Positions 51,089 to 58,920 of a DNA stretch of 64,000 nt are shown here, piece after piece (position 1 is the first letter of the stretch; every line of letters begins with the position of its first letter). Under the pieces are notes generated by a model. That model saw only the letters and a program-made list of their open reading frames with translations, was not told where the DNA came from and made no database searches. The position numbers and the translations under genes were made by a program. The DNA lies in NCBI GenBank assembly GCA_045534445.1, contig JAZSJQ010000010.1:13306-77305 (forward strand). Direction: 5' to 3'. This DNA comes from JAISGQ01 sp045534445. GTDB taxonomy: Bacteria; Bacillota; Clostridia; Oscillospirales; Acutalibacteraceae.

Positions 51089-51107
51089 GGCTGTGAAAGG
51101 ATATAAC

Positions 51108-51791
51108 ATGACAAGAATTTACATAATAAGACATTGTGAAGCATCAGGCAACAAGGATCGCACCTTCCAGGGGCATATTGACGGTCTGCCCAGCGAAAAC
51201 GGCAGAGCTCAGCTTCGTATGCTTTCCGAAAGAATGAAGGAAGTTCCTCTTGATGCCATATACTCAAGCACCCTTTCCCGCGCAAGGGAAACTGCAGAGG
51301 CTGTCAATCTTAACTTTGGCTACCCGATCATTCAGCGCGAAGATCTTATGGAAATAAACGGCGGTGTATGGGAAGGTAAACGATGGGCTGATTTTCCGAC
51401 GCTATACCCTGAAGACTCCTACAACTGGAGCCTTGCTCCGTGGAAATTCCATCCCGAAAACGGTGAGGCCATGACCGAGGTTTATGAGCGTATCTACAAT
51501 GCTGTCCTCTGCATCGTCAGAGAAAACAGAGATAAAACCGTTGCGGTCGTTTCCCACGGCTGTGCAATACGCAATCTCATGTGTCGTGTAAAAGGACTCC
51601 CCATCGAGTCACTTAATGAAGTTGAATGGTGTGACAATACCGCAGTTTCAATAATTGATTTTGACGATAATGATGATCCGACTCTGATTCTCGAAGGAGA
51701 TTCCTCCCACCTTTCTGATGAGCTTTCCACTCTCAACAAACAGTCCTGGTGGAAAAAGGAAAACCGCGACAAGCTGGTTTATGACGACTGA
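51108..51791 (+). CDS. Histidine phosphatase-family protein
   Basis: 227 residues from ATG at 51108 (GAAAGG SD); longer in-frame starts run into the structured leader. RIYIIRHCEASGNKDRTFQG is the R-H-G/C-E catalytic start (RHCEA here: the usual Gly is Cys), YSSTLSRARETAEAV, LMEINGGVWEGK, and VVSHGCAIRNLMC with the second His. Phosphoglycerate-mutase-like phosphatase; substrate not known. Co-directional with ruvX. Confidence 0.9.
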   Translation: MTRIYIIRHCEASGNKDRTFQGHIDGLPSENGRAQLRMLSERMKEVPLDAIYSSTLSRARETAEAVNLNFGYPIIQREDLMEINGGVWEGKRWADFPTLYPEDSYNWSLAPWKFHPENGEAMTEVYERIYNAVLCIVRENRDKTVAVVSHGCAIRNLMCRVKGLPIESLNEVEWCDNTAVSIIDFDDNDDPTLILEGDSSHLSDELSTLNKQSWWKKENRDKLVYDD

Positions 51792-51803
51792 GGAGGCTTA
51801 TAC

Positions 51804-52214
51804 ATGATAATAATGTCTGTTGATCTGGGTAAGGCAAGAACAGGGATCGCCGTGTGTGACCCTACAATGTTTCTGGCTTCTCCCGTGGAAGTTATCAGTG
51901 AAAGCTATATGCCGAAGCTTGTTGAAAAAATCGCCGCTGTTGCGCTGCGCCTCAAGGCAGAACGAATTGTTGTAGGCCTCCCTCTCAACATGGACGGCAC
52001 TCAGGGAGAAAGCGCTAAAAACGCTATGAAAACCGCTGAACTTATCCGCGAAGCAAGCGGCATTGAAACCATCATGTACGACGAACGCTGTTCCACTGTC
52101 TGTGCTCATACCGCTCTTAACTCCACCGATACAAGAGGTAAAAAACGCAAGGCTGTTGTTGATGCTGTTGCCGCTGTGGTTATATTGCAGAACTATATTG
52201 ACTCCCTTAAATAA
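51804..52214 (+). CDS. ruvX: RuvX/YqgF pre-16S rRNA nuclease
   Basis: 136 residues behind GAGGAGG. IMSVDLGKARTGIAVCDP, RIVVGLPLNMDGT, DERCSTVCA, and KAVVDAVAAVVILQNYID are the four family motifs, with catalytic Asp in the first and last. Matures the 5' end of 16S rRNA; also suggested in Holliday junction resolution. 12 bases after the phosphatase gene. Confidence 0.94.
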   Translation: MIIMSVDLGKARTGIAVCDPTMFLASPVEVISESYMPKLVEKIAAVALRLKAERIVVGLPLNMDGTQGESAKNAMKTAELIREASGIETIMYDERCSTVCAHTALNSTDTRGKKRKAVVDAVAAVVILQNYIDSLK

Positions 52215-52223
52215 GCTTTATTG

Positions 52224-52252
52224 TTGTAATTTGTTTTTATATGTGTTAAAAT
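52224..52252 (+). promoter_or_regulatory. Promoter for the following lipoprotein gene
   Basis: -35 TTGTAA (52224-52229), 17-base spacer, -10 TAAAAT (52247-52252). Confidence 0.55.
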
Positions 52253-52283
52253 CTTTGCAGTAATATCATGGGGGCTGAAAAAA

Positions 52284-52919
52284 ATGAAGCGTTATATTTC
52301 ACTTTTCTTTGTTCTTGTTTTTATACTTTCTCTTTCTGCCTGCTCCTGCAAAATAGATTGGAGCAACTTTGATCTTACCAAGCGCAATTTCGGACTTACC
52401 GAGGAAACGACAGCCACTGCAAGCAGCACTGATACCGAAATCGACACCGAGGACAGCAGCGAAAAAGTTGTTTTCAGCGATGACGTTATCAATTATACCG
52501 TGCCTGAAAACACAAGTGTTGTCTACAATCCCTGGACGGTTGTTCCCCCCGAGGAATTTCGCGGCATGGCAAACAGCAAGCTTCTCGAAATTGCCCGCCT
52601 CAATGCAGAGCTTTCAGGCCAGAAAGAGGCTCTTGCCGCTTATCCAACCGTACTTCGTATGACCTCTGATCCCGATTTTTCAAAAACACTGAACAATATT
52701 CGTGCATGGACCTTCGGTGCAAGGAACTATCCTTCAGAGGGACTTTCCGAGGAAGATCTCATAATTCTCGACTCTCTTATTGCAATAGGTACGGATTCCT
52801 CTGAATTCGGAGCCAGATTTCCCGCTCTTGTAATCACTAATAACAGCGAGAATATAGGAAAATATGAAGATCTCATTATTTCTCAGATCGTTGCTCTCGA
52901 TTCAGAATCGGCTTCATAA
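52284..52919 (+). CDS. Lipoprotein of unknown function
   Basis: 211 residues behind GGGGG. Lipobox LSAC (Cys at about 20, next to another Cys). Thr/Ser/Asp-rich linker (about 38-65), then a mostly helical region (about 85-205) with EEFRGMANSKLLEIARLNAEL and NNIRAWTFGARNYPSEGLSEEDLIILDSL. No family recognised. Single gene with its own promoter and a downstream hairpin. Confidence 0.72.
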   Translation: MKRYISLFFVLVFILSLSACSCKIDWSNFDLTKRNFGLTEETTATASSTDTEIDTEDSSEKVVFSDDVINYTVPENTSVVYNPWTVVPPEEFRGMANSKLLEIARLNAELSGQKEALAAYPTVLRMTSDPDFSKTLNNIRAWTFGARNYPSEGLSEEDLIILDSLIAIGTDSSEFGARFPALVITNNSENIGKYEDLIISQIVALDSESAS

Positions 52920-52932
52920 CATTTCAAAAATC

Positions 52933-52967
52933 ATAATACCTCCTGTGCCATATGCAGGAGGTATTAT
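52933..52967 (+). terminator. Terminator-like hairpin after the lipoprotein gene
   Basis: Thirteen-base perfect stem (52933-52945 with 52955-52967), 9-base loop, no strong T-tract. Confidence 0.65.
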
Positions 52968-53053
52968 CATATAAGATATTGACACGCTGATGTATAATTA
53001 TTGCACAGTAATTTTATCAGCACCACACATCTAACCATAAGGAATTGATATGT

Positions 53054-54721
53054 ATGATCCTTCACGGCGCAGAAATTATAGTTCGCACTCTTATAGAACA
53101 GGGCTGTGACACGGTTTTCGGATACCCCGGCGGTCAGATTCTTGATGTATACGACGCACTTTACAAGTACAGCGACGAGATAAAGCATATTCTCACCGCT
53201 CACGAACAGGGTGCTGCTCACGCCGCTGACGGCTTTGCGCGTTCTACCGGCAAGGTCGGCGTTGTTATGGCAACTTCCGGTCCGGGTGCCGCAAACCTTG
53301 TAACCGGCATTGCCACCGCTCATCTTGATTCAGTTCCTCTTGTTGCCATCTGCGGAAATGTATCCACCTCTCAGATCGCAACCGACTCCTTTCAGGAGAT
53401 AGATATAACGGGTGTTACTCTTCCCATTACAAAGCACAATTACTTTGTTGCAAACGTTGAGGAGCTTGCAGACACCATAAGAGAGGCTTTTTACATTGCC
53501 ATGTCGGGAAGACCGGGACCGGTGCTTATAGACGTACCCAAGGACGTACAGACTGCCCTTTGCGAATATTCCCCTCAGCCTGCCGTTACACCTGAAGAAC
53601 CTCACCCTGCAAAGGAGATAAGAATTACCGAAGCTGCTGAGTGCATAAACAACTGTACAAGACCCTTTATCTATTTCGGCGGCGGTGTGGTTTCCTCCGA
53701 TGCACAGGCGGAAATGCTGGCTTTGGCAGAAAAAATTGATGCTCCTTTGGGCTGTTCCATGATGGGGCTTTCAGTTCTTCCCACAGACCACCCGAGATTT
53801 CTCGGAATGCAGGGTATGCACGGGCATTATGCCTGTTCAATGGCTATGCATAAGGCAGACTGCATTATCGCTTTAGGCGTTCGTTTCAACGACCGCTCCA
53901 CAGGCAACAGAATGAAATTTGCACAGAATGCAAAAATCGTACATATTGATATTGACGGTTCGGAGCTTTCAAAGAATGTCACCGCTGTCCACGCATTGAG
54001 GGCAGATGTTCGCTGTACTCTCCAGAAGCTCCTGCCTCTTATAAAGGAAGTACGCAGACCTAACTGGCAGGAAAAGGTTGAAGCCCTTAAAAATGAGGAG
54101 CTTTCTCTCAGCGTAAAAAGAGAAGGCATGACACCGAAAAACATCATTGATACTCTCAATCGTCACCTTTCGGAAAACACCCCTGTATGCACCGATGTAG
54201 GTCAGCATCAGGTGTGGACGGCACAGAACATTGTACTCAAAAAAGGCAGAAAATTCATATCCAGCGGCGGCCTCGGAACTATGGGTTTTGGTATGGGTGC
54301 TGCTATCGGTGCTGCATTCGGCACAGGCGAAAAGAGCGTGCTTATTACCGGTGACGGCGGTTTCGGTATGAGCCTTAACGAGCTTGCAACTGCCGTCTCA
54401 TACAATGTTCCCATGGTAATACTTGTTTTCAACAATGGCGTTCTCGGCATGGTACGTCAATGGCAGACAATGTTCTTCGACCGCAGGTATTCTTCCACTG
54501 TTCTGGAACGAAAGACAGATTTCGTTGCACTTGCAAAGGCCTTCGGTGCAGAAGGTCAGCGCGTCACTTCTCTTTCCGACCTTGACAAGGCTCTTGAAAA
54601 CGCGTTTAATTATAACGGTCCCTATGTTGTGGACTGTGCTGTGGATAAGGACGAGTTTGTTCTGCCCATGCTCCCTCCGGGAGGCTCAATGAATGATATT
54701 ATTGTAAAGACAGGTGACTGA
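53054..54721 (+). CDS. ilvB: Acetolactate synthase, large (catalytic) subunit
   Basis: 555 residues from ATG at 53054; the TTG at 53045 is too close to AAGGA. TPP enzyme: GYPGGQILDVYDAL, THEQ-equivalent AHEQGAAHAADGFAR (catalytic Glu), TSGPGAANLVTGIA, FQEIDI, and the ThDP/Mg motif GDGGFGMSLNELATA with NNGVLGMVRQWQ. Condenses two pyruvate, or pyruvate and 2-oxobutanoate, for branched-chain amino acids. 1 base before ilvN. There is no T-box, leader peptide or clear promoter in the 85 bases upstream. Confidence 0.97.
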   Translation: MILHGAEIIVRTLIEQGCDTVFGYPGGQILDVYDALYKYSDEIKHILTAHEQGAAHAADGFARSTGKVGVVMATSGPGAANLVTGIATAHLDSVPLVAICGNVSTSQIATDSFQEIDITGVTLPITKHNYFVANVEELADTIREAFYIAMSGRPGPVLIDVPKDVQTALCEYSPQPAVTPEEPHPAKEIRITEAAECINNCTRPFIYFGGGVVSSDAQAEMLALAEKIDAPLGCSMMGLSVLPTDHPRFLGMQGMHGHYACSMAMHKADCIIALGVRFNDRSTGNRMKFAQNAKIVHIDIDGSELSKNVTAVHALRADVRCTLQKLLPLIKEVRRPNWQEKVEALKNEELSLSVKREGMTPKNIIDTLNRHLSENTPVCTDVGQHQVWTAQNIVLKKGRKFISSGGLGTMGFGMGAAIGAAFGTGEKSVLITGDGGFGMSLNELATAVSYNVPMVILVFNNGVLGMVRQWQTMFFDRRYSSTVLERKTDFVALAKAFGAEGQRVTSLSDLDKALENAFNYNGPYVVDCAVDKDEFVLPMLPPGGSMNDIIVKTGD

Positions 54722-54722
54722 A

Positions 54723-55229
54723 ATGAATCGATATACCGTTGCTGTTCTGGTTCGGAACCAGTCAGGAGTTCTTAACAGGGTTACAAGTATGTTCCGCCGC
54801 AGACAGTTCAATATAAGCTCACTGACGGTGAGCGAGACCGAATCAAATGAGTTTTCCCGTATTACCGTCATGTTCGACGGTGACGAGCTTAACAAACAGC
54901 AGCTTATAAATCAGCTTTATAAGCTCCCCGATGTGTGCCACATAAAGGAGTTAAGCAGTGAAAACTGCGTAAGCTGTGAGCTTATGCTGATAAAGATGGC
55001 AAACGAACCGCATAGTCGTGACGATATTCTCACCGCCGCCAAGGCTTTTGAGGCTAAGACCGTTGACTATTCCAAGGATTCCATAGTTCTTCGTCTTACA
55101 GGCGAACGCAGGAGAATTGATGATTTCGTTGACCTCATGCGTGATTATACCATTCTGGAAATATGCCGTACAGGCATTGTTTCTCTCGAAAAGGGCAGTG
55201 AGACCATAAGAAAGGTCACGAATCTTTAA
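54723..55229 (+). CDS. ilvN: Acetolactate synthase, small (regulatory) subunit
   Basis: 168 residues, SD AGGTGACTG in the end of ilvB. N-terminal ACT domain (about 3-75): VAVLVRNQSGVLNRVTSMFRRRQFNISSL; second ACT-like part (about 85-165). Activates the large subunit and mediates feedback by valine. Ends in a strong terminator, so the operon is just ilvBN. Confidence 0.95.
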   Translation: MNRYTVAVLVRNQSGVLNRVTSMFRRRQFNISSLTVSETESNEFSRITVMFDGDELNKQQLINQLYKLPDVCHIKELSSENCVSCELMLIKMANEPHSRDDILTAAKAFEAKTVDYSKDSIVLRLTGERRRIDDFVDLMRDYTILEICRTGIVSLEKGSETIRKVTNL

Positions 55230-55240
55230 TGCGTGATTTT

Positions 55241-55272
55241 AAAAGAGAGTGCTTTGTGCACTCTCTTTTTTT
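55241..55272 (+). terminator. Terminator of ilvBN
   Basis: Perfect 12-base stem (55241-55252 with 55258-55269), 5-base loop, seven or more Ts. Confidence 0.93.
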
Positions 55273-55356
55273 AATGTTCGGTTAATGTTTATCGTGCGAT
55301 ATTTTAATGTTCGTGTTTTATTATCATGACACAAACAAACGGAAAGGAAACAAGTC

Positions 55357-56268
55357 ATGGATAATACAATACTGAAAGTCAGCGGACTTACCAAAACATA
55401 CGGCGACAAGGCTGCATTGAAGGACGTAAGCTTTACTGTTGAAAAAGGCAGAATTTACGGCTTTATAGGTGAAAACGGTGCAGGCAAGACTACTGCAATA
55501 AGAGCTATAACAGGTCTTAACTTTGCAACAGACGGTGACATTGAGCTGTTCGGAAAATCCGGCAGAAAGGGACTCGAAAAAGCACGTCAGAAGATGGGAT
55601 GCCTTGTCGAAAGACCCATTCTCGCCCTTGACAAGACCGCTTTCGAAAACCTAAAAATGCATCAGGTGCTCTTCGGTCAAAAGGACGATCAAAAAATCAG
55701 ACAGCTTTTAAAGCGTGTTGGACTGGGCGATGTAATGCACAAGAAAGCAAAAGTTTTTTCTCTCGGCATGAAGCAGAGGCTGGGCATTGCTCAGGCACTT
55801 ATCAATAGTCCCGAACTGCTTATTCTTGACGAGCCTGTAAACGGTCTTGACCCAATGGGCATGGTGGACGTCCGCAATCTGCTCCGCTCTCTGTGTGAGG
55901 AGAACGGCATTACAATAGTAATCTCCAGTCACATTCTTGCAGAGCTTTATCAGCTTGTCACAGACTACATCATCATTTCTCACGGTCAGATAATTGAGTG
56001 CATCTCAAAAAAAGAGCTTGACGAAAAATGCTCAGCATTTATTCTGCTCGAAACTCAGCAGAGTGAGAAGGCAGTAAAAATTCTGTCTGAAAATGGCATA
56101 AAGAAAACAGAACTGAAAGGAAACAGAATCAAGATTTTTGATGATGTTACCACTGAAGACATTGCAAAATGGCTTTTTGACGAAAATATACTCATAACGC
56201 TTCTTATGAAGTACGAAAAGTCACTCGAGACTTATTACATGGAGCTTTTAGGGAGGAAAACAAAATGA
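55357..56268 (+). CDS. ABC transporter ATPase, BcrA/lantibiotic-immunity type
   Basis: 303 residues. Walker A GENGAGKTTAIRAITG, Q-loop region LVERP, signature FSLGMKQRLGIAQAL, Walker B LLILDEPVNGLDP, H-loop VISSHILAEL. The C-terminal 90 residues are the dimerisation part typical of BcrA-like ATPases. Stop overlaps the permease start by 4 bases. With the permease and the two-component system downstream it looks like an antimicrobial-peptide exporter of the BcrAB or lantibiotic-immunity kind. Confidence 0.9.
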   Translation: MDNTILKVSGLTKTYGDKAALKDVSFTVEKGRIYGFIGENGAGKTTAIRAITGLNFATDGDIELFGKSGRKGLEKARQKMGCLVERPILALDKTAFENLKMHQVLFGQKDDQKIRQLLKRVGLGDVMHKKAKVFSLGMKQRLGIAQALINSPELLILDEPVNGLDPMGMVDVRNLLRSLCEENGITIVISSHILAELYQLVTDYIIISHGQIIECISKKELDEKCSAFILLETQQSEKAVKILSENGIKKTELKGNRIKIFDDVTTEDIAKWLFDENILITLLMKYEKSLETYYMELLGRKTK

Positions 56269-56999
56269 AAAATCTTTTAAAATGGGAAGCAAAGCAGACT
56301 TTTTCATCAAAAGCGTTCATGGGAATGGGGATTGCTCTTACAGCCGCTACGCTGCTTATGACACTCATGCCTCTTTCCGAGGACGGTTACACAGGTTTTG
56401 ATGTATTTATTCATGGCTGCAATAATTTCAATTCGTTTCTGATCTTTTTTATCGGTATTTTTTCGGCAATCCATGTAACGGGCGCTTTTGAGCAACGCAA
56501 AATTCAGGCAGCGATAATGGCAGGCAACAGCCGATTCTCCATTCTTTCTGCAAAGCTGGGTTCCTTTTGCCTGTCCGTTGTACTGTACAGTATAACGGCA
56601 TTGACAGCAAGTGCGGTACTCGCATTTTCCGTAAAGGGCATCGGCGGTTTTGAAGGCAGTTTCTTCCGTGAAGTAATTGTCCGCATCGTTTTCTACTCCC
56701 TCATTGAGGCTTCTTTCGCAAGTATCTGCTTCTTCCTCTCCATGCATGTCAAAAATATCGGCACATCGGTCACGATAAATCTCATAGCTCTTATCGGTCT
56801 CAATTCTGTTGTACAGCCGCTTATCGGTAAGGAATGGGCAGATAACCTTCTGAAATTCACCCCCGTCGGTCAGACCTTTATGTTCCTCGCTGATGCAGGC
56901 AACAAAAACCTTATGTTTGCAGTCATTACTTCTGTGATGTGGCTCTTCGCTACACTTCTTATCTCATACGCTAAATTCAGAAAAGAAGAGCTTAAATAG
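56265..56999 (+). CDS. ABC-2-type permease partner
   Basis: 244 residues, six helices (about 15-38, 50-72, 95-120, 130-160, 165-190, 215-235). LLKWEAKQTFSSKAFMG at the start is typical of ABC-2 permeases with a coupling helix. Co-translated with the ATPase. Small size and the upstream ATPase suggest a bacteriocin-immunity-type exporter; another permease may exist elsewhere. Confidence 0.85.
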   Translation: MKNLLKWEAKQTFSSKAFMGMGIALTAATLLMTLMPLSEDGYTGFDVFIHGCNNFNSFLIFFIGIFSAIHVTGAFEQRKIQAAIMAGNSRFSILSAKLGSFCLSVVLYSITALTASAVLAFSVKGIGGFEGSFFREVIVRIVFYSLIEASFASICFFLSMHVKNIGTSVTINLIALIGLNSVVQPLIGKEWADNLLKFTPVGQTFMFLADAGNKNLMFAVITSVMWLFATLLISYAKFRKEELK

Positions 57000-57061
57000 C
57001 TTTATTTTCCCTCTCGGTTGCTGTATAATTCGTATGTATGATAATTCATGAGGGTGATTCA

Positions 57062-57730
57062 ATGACGAATATACTTATTGCCGACGATGAAAAGGAGATA
57101 GTCCGTCTTCTGAAAATTTATCTTGAGGCTGATCACTTTAATGTGCTGGAGGCTTACGACGGAGCTGAGGCTTATGATATTCTGCAAAGAGAAAAGGTTG
57201 ACCTTGCCATAGTTGATATAATGATGCCGAAAATTGACGGCTATGAGTTGATACGGAAAATAAGGGCAGGACGGTATATTCCGATTCTTGTCATCTCCGC
57301 AAAGACTCAGCTTTCAGACCGTATTCTGGGCATTGACCTGGGGGCTGACGATTACATCGTAAAGCCCTTTGAGCCTCTTGAGGTAACAGCAAAGGTTAAA
57401 GCACACCTGCGTAGGACTTTCGCCCTGAGTCCTCAGGAGAACACTCTTACGGCAGGCTCTCTTACCCTCGACCGTGACCGATGTGTGCTGATAAAATGCG
57501 GTGAGCAGATCGAGCTTACAAAAGCAGAATTCAAGGTTCTGGAACTGTTCATGGAACAACCGGGAAGAGTTTTTACAAAGGAGCAGATCTACGAACGGGC
57601 ATGGTTCGGTGAAGGCGGTGTGGATGACAACACTATCCGTGTGATAATCAGCCGTCTCAGAGACAAAACGGGCGCCGAGTACATAAAGACCATTCGCGGT
57701 CTTGGTTACAGATTGGAGCATAATGGATAA
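57062..57730 (+). CDS. OmpR-family response regulator
   Basis: 222 residues from ATG at 57062 (AGGGTGA SD). Receiver domain (about 1-118): ILIADDEKEIVRLL, VDIMMPKIDGYEL with phospho-Asp at about 51, VISAKTQ, DDYIVKPFEPLE. Winged-helix output (about 128-222): ELTKAEFKVLELFMEQPGRV, VDDNTIRVIISRLRDK, IKTIRGLGYRLE. Overlaps the kinase gene by 8 bases. It probably controls the ABC transporter just upstream. Confidence 0.94.
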   Translation: MTNILIADDEKEIVRLLKIYLEADHFNVLEAYDGAEAYDILQREKVDLAIVDIMMPKIDGYELIRKIRAGRYIPILVISAKTQLSDRILGIDLGADDYIVKPFEPLEVTAKVKAHLRRTFALSPQENTLTAGSLTLDRDRCVLIKCGEQIELTKAEFKVLELFMEQPGRVFTKEQIYERAWFGEGGVDDNTIRVIISRLRDKTGAEYIKTIRGLGYRLEHNG

Positions 57731-58667
57731 GTTAAGAAAAAAAATCATAAAATACTTTATTATCTGCACTGTCGCAATTTACATTGCAGAATCAGCATCA
57801 ACAATAATCTTTGACATCATAATGGAAAATGTATTAGCACCCAAATACAGCTCAGACCCCTCTGCCCTGTCGGTTTATCTTATGGTTTTTCTGTCCGTGC
57901 TGTTTTCTGTTCTTATTCTCACTGCAGGTGCTCTTGTTTTCTACAAGCTTGTTAAAAAAGCGGTGGAAGAAGAAAGCTATCGCAGGGCCGCTGAACAAAA
58001 CATTCTTTATTCCTGCATCGCTCACGACCTTAAAACCCCTATGACTTCTGTTCAGGGTTTTGCCGCTGCACTTCGTGACGGCAGGATAAAGGAAGATGAA
58101 AAAAGCGAAATCTGCGATATAATTTATATGAAAACAAAGCATTTAAACGAGCTTGTGGAAACCCTTTCGGCATACTCAAAGCTTGGCACAGAGGATTTTA
58201 AGTTAAATCTCGAAGAGACAAATATATGCACTCTTGTCCGTGACACGGCTGCAATGAATTATTCGGATTTTGAGAGTAAAGGGATAGAGATGGTCATTGA
58301 TATTCCCGATGAGCCCTTTATCTGCTCCCTTGACAAAAAGGAGTTTACAAGAGCGGTAAATAACATTATCGTCAACGCCTGCAAACATAATGACAGCGGT
58401 TGTCAAGTGCTGATACGGGTGCACTCGGGAAACGGGCACACATATATTACCGTTGCCGACACAGGCGCACTTATCCCCGATAACATACTTCCCACTCTTT
58501 TTGATCCCTTTGTCTGCGGTAATGCATCGCGGACAAGCGGTACGGGCAGCGGGCTTGGACTTGCTGTTTCCGCAAGGGTTTCCGAAAAGCACGGCATGAA
58601 GCTTTCCTACCGCACGGATATCAAGGGGTATACAAAGGGATTTATTTTCAGTATTGCTGGAAAGTAA
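57723..58667 (+). CDS. Sensor histidine kinase
   Basis: 314 residues. Two membrane helices (about 13-33 and 58-85) with a short outside loop of about 20 residues, as in BceS/intramembrane-sensing kinases. HisKA: SCIAHDLKTPMTSVQGFAAA with phospho-His at about 104. ATPase: NNIIVNACKHND (N box), VADTGALIPDNI, FDPFV, GTGSGLGLAVSARV (G boxes). The lack of a sensor domain suggests it reads the state of the neighbouring ABC transporter. Confidence 0.93.
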   Translation: MDKLRKKIIKYFIICTVAIYIAESASTIIFDIIMENVLAPKYSSDPSALSVYLMVFLSVLFSVLILTAGALVFYKLVKKAVEEESYRRAAEQNILYSCIAHDLKTPMTSVQGFAAALRDGRIKEDEKSEICDIIYMKTKHLNELVETLSAYSKLGTEDFKLNLEETNICTLVRDTAAMNYSDFESKGIEMVIDIPDEPFICSLDKKEFTRAVNNIIVNACKHNDSGCQVLIRVHSGNGHTYITVADTGALIPDNILPTLFDPFVCGNASRTSGTGSGLGLAVSARVSEKHGMKLSYRTDIKGYTKGFIFSIAGK

Positions 58668-58721
58668 ATTTCCTTTACAACAGGCTTCGCCTCAAGGAGA
58701 AGCATAATGAAACCATGACTA

Positions 58722-58747
58722 AAGCCCTCGGAATTTTCCGAGGGCTT
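58722..58747. terminator. Bidirectional terminator between the kinase and feo genes
   Basis: Eleven-base stem (58722-58732 with 58737-58747), extendable by one pair, between convergent genes. Confidence 0.8.
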
Positions 58748-58751
58748 GTTG

Positions 58752-58919
58752 TTATTCTGCTTTCTTTCCGTGACAGGATTCCGAGAAGGCACAGCCACCG
58801 CAGGATCCGCCGCAGGAACAGGAACATTTACCTGCTTTTTTATCACGTATCTGTTTTATTACTATTGCAAGGAAAATTATGACTACTATTGATAAAACAA
58901 TTATTGTAGGAAGATTCAT
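58752..58919 (-). CDS. FeoB-associated Cys-rich membrane protein
   Basis: 55 residues, start ATG at 58919 one base after the feoB stop, SD GGAGATG inside the feoB end. One membrane helix (about 5-22, TIIVLSIVVIIFLAIVI), basic stretch, then a Cys-rich tail CSCSCGGSCGGCAFSESC. This fits the small FeoB-associated family (PF12669 type) often encoded next to feoB in Firmicutes and thought to help ferrous iron uptake or assemble the pump. Shorter than most ORF cut-offs, so easily missed. Confidence 0.85.
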   Translation of the reverse strand: MNLPTIIVLSIVVIIFLAIVIKQIRDKKAGKCSCSCGGSCGGCAFSESCHGKKAE

Positions 58920-58920
58920 A

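Noticed and set aside
50964..51107. In-frame extension of the phosphatase gene upstream of 51108
   Set aside because: The extra residues are Arg/Cys-rich without homology, the SD fits 51108, and the DNA forms hairpins.
52979..52998. TTGACA and TATAAT close together before ilvB
   Set aside because: Only 8 bases apart, too short for a promoter.
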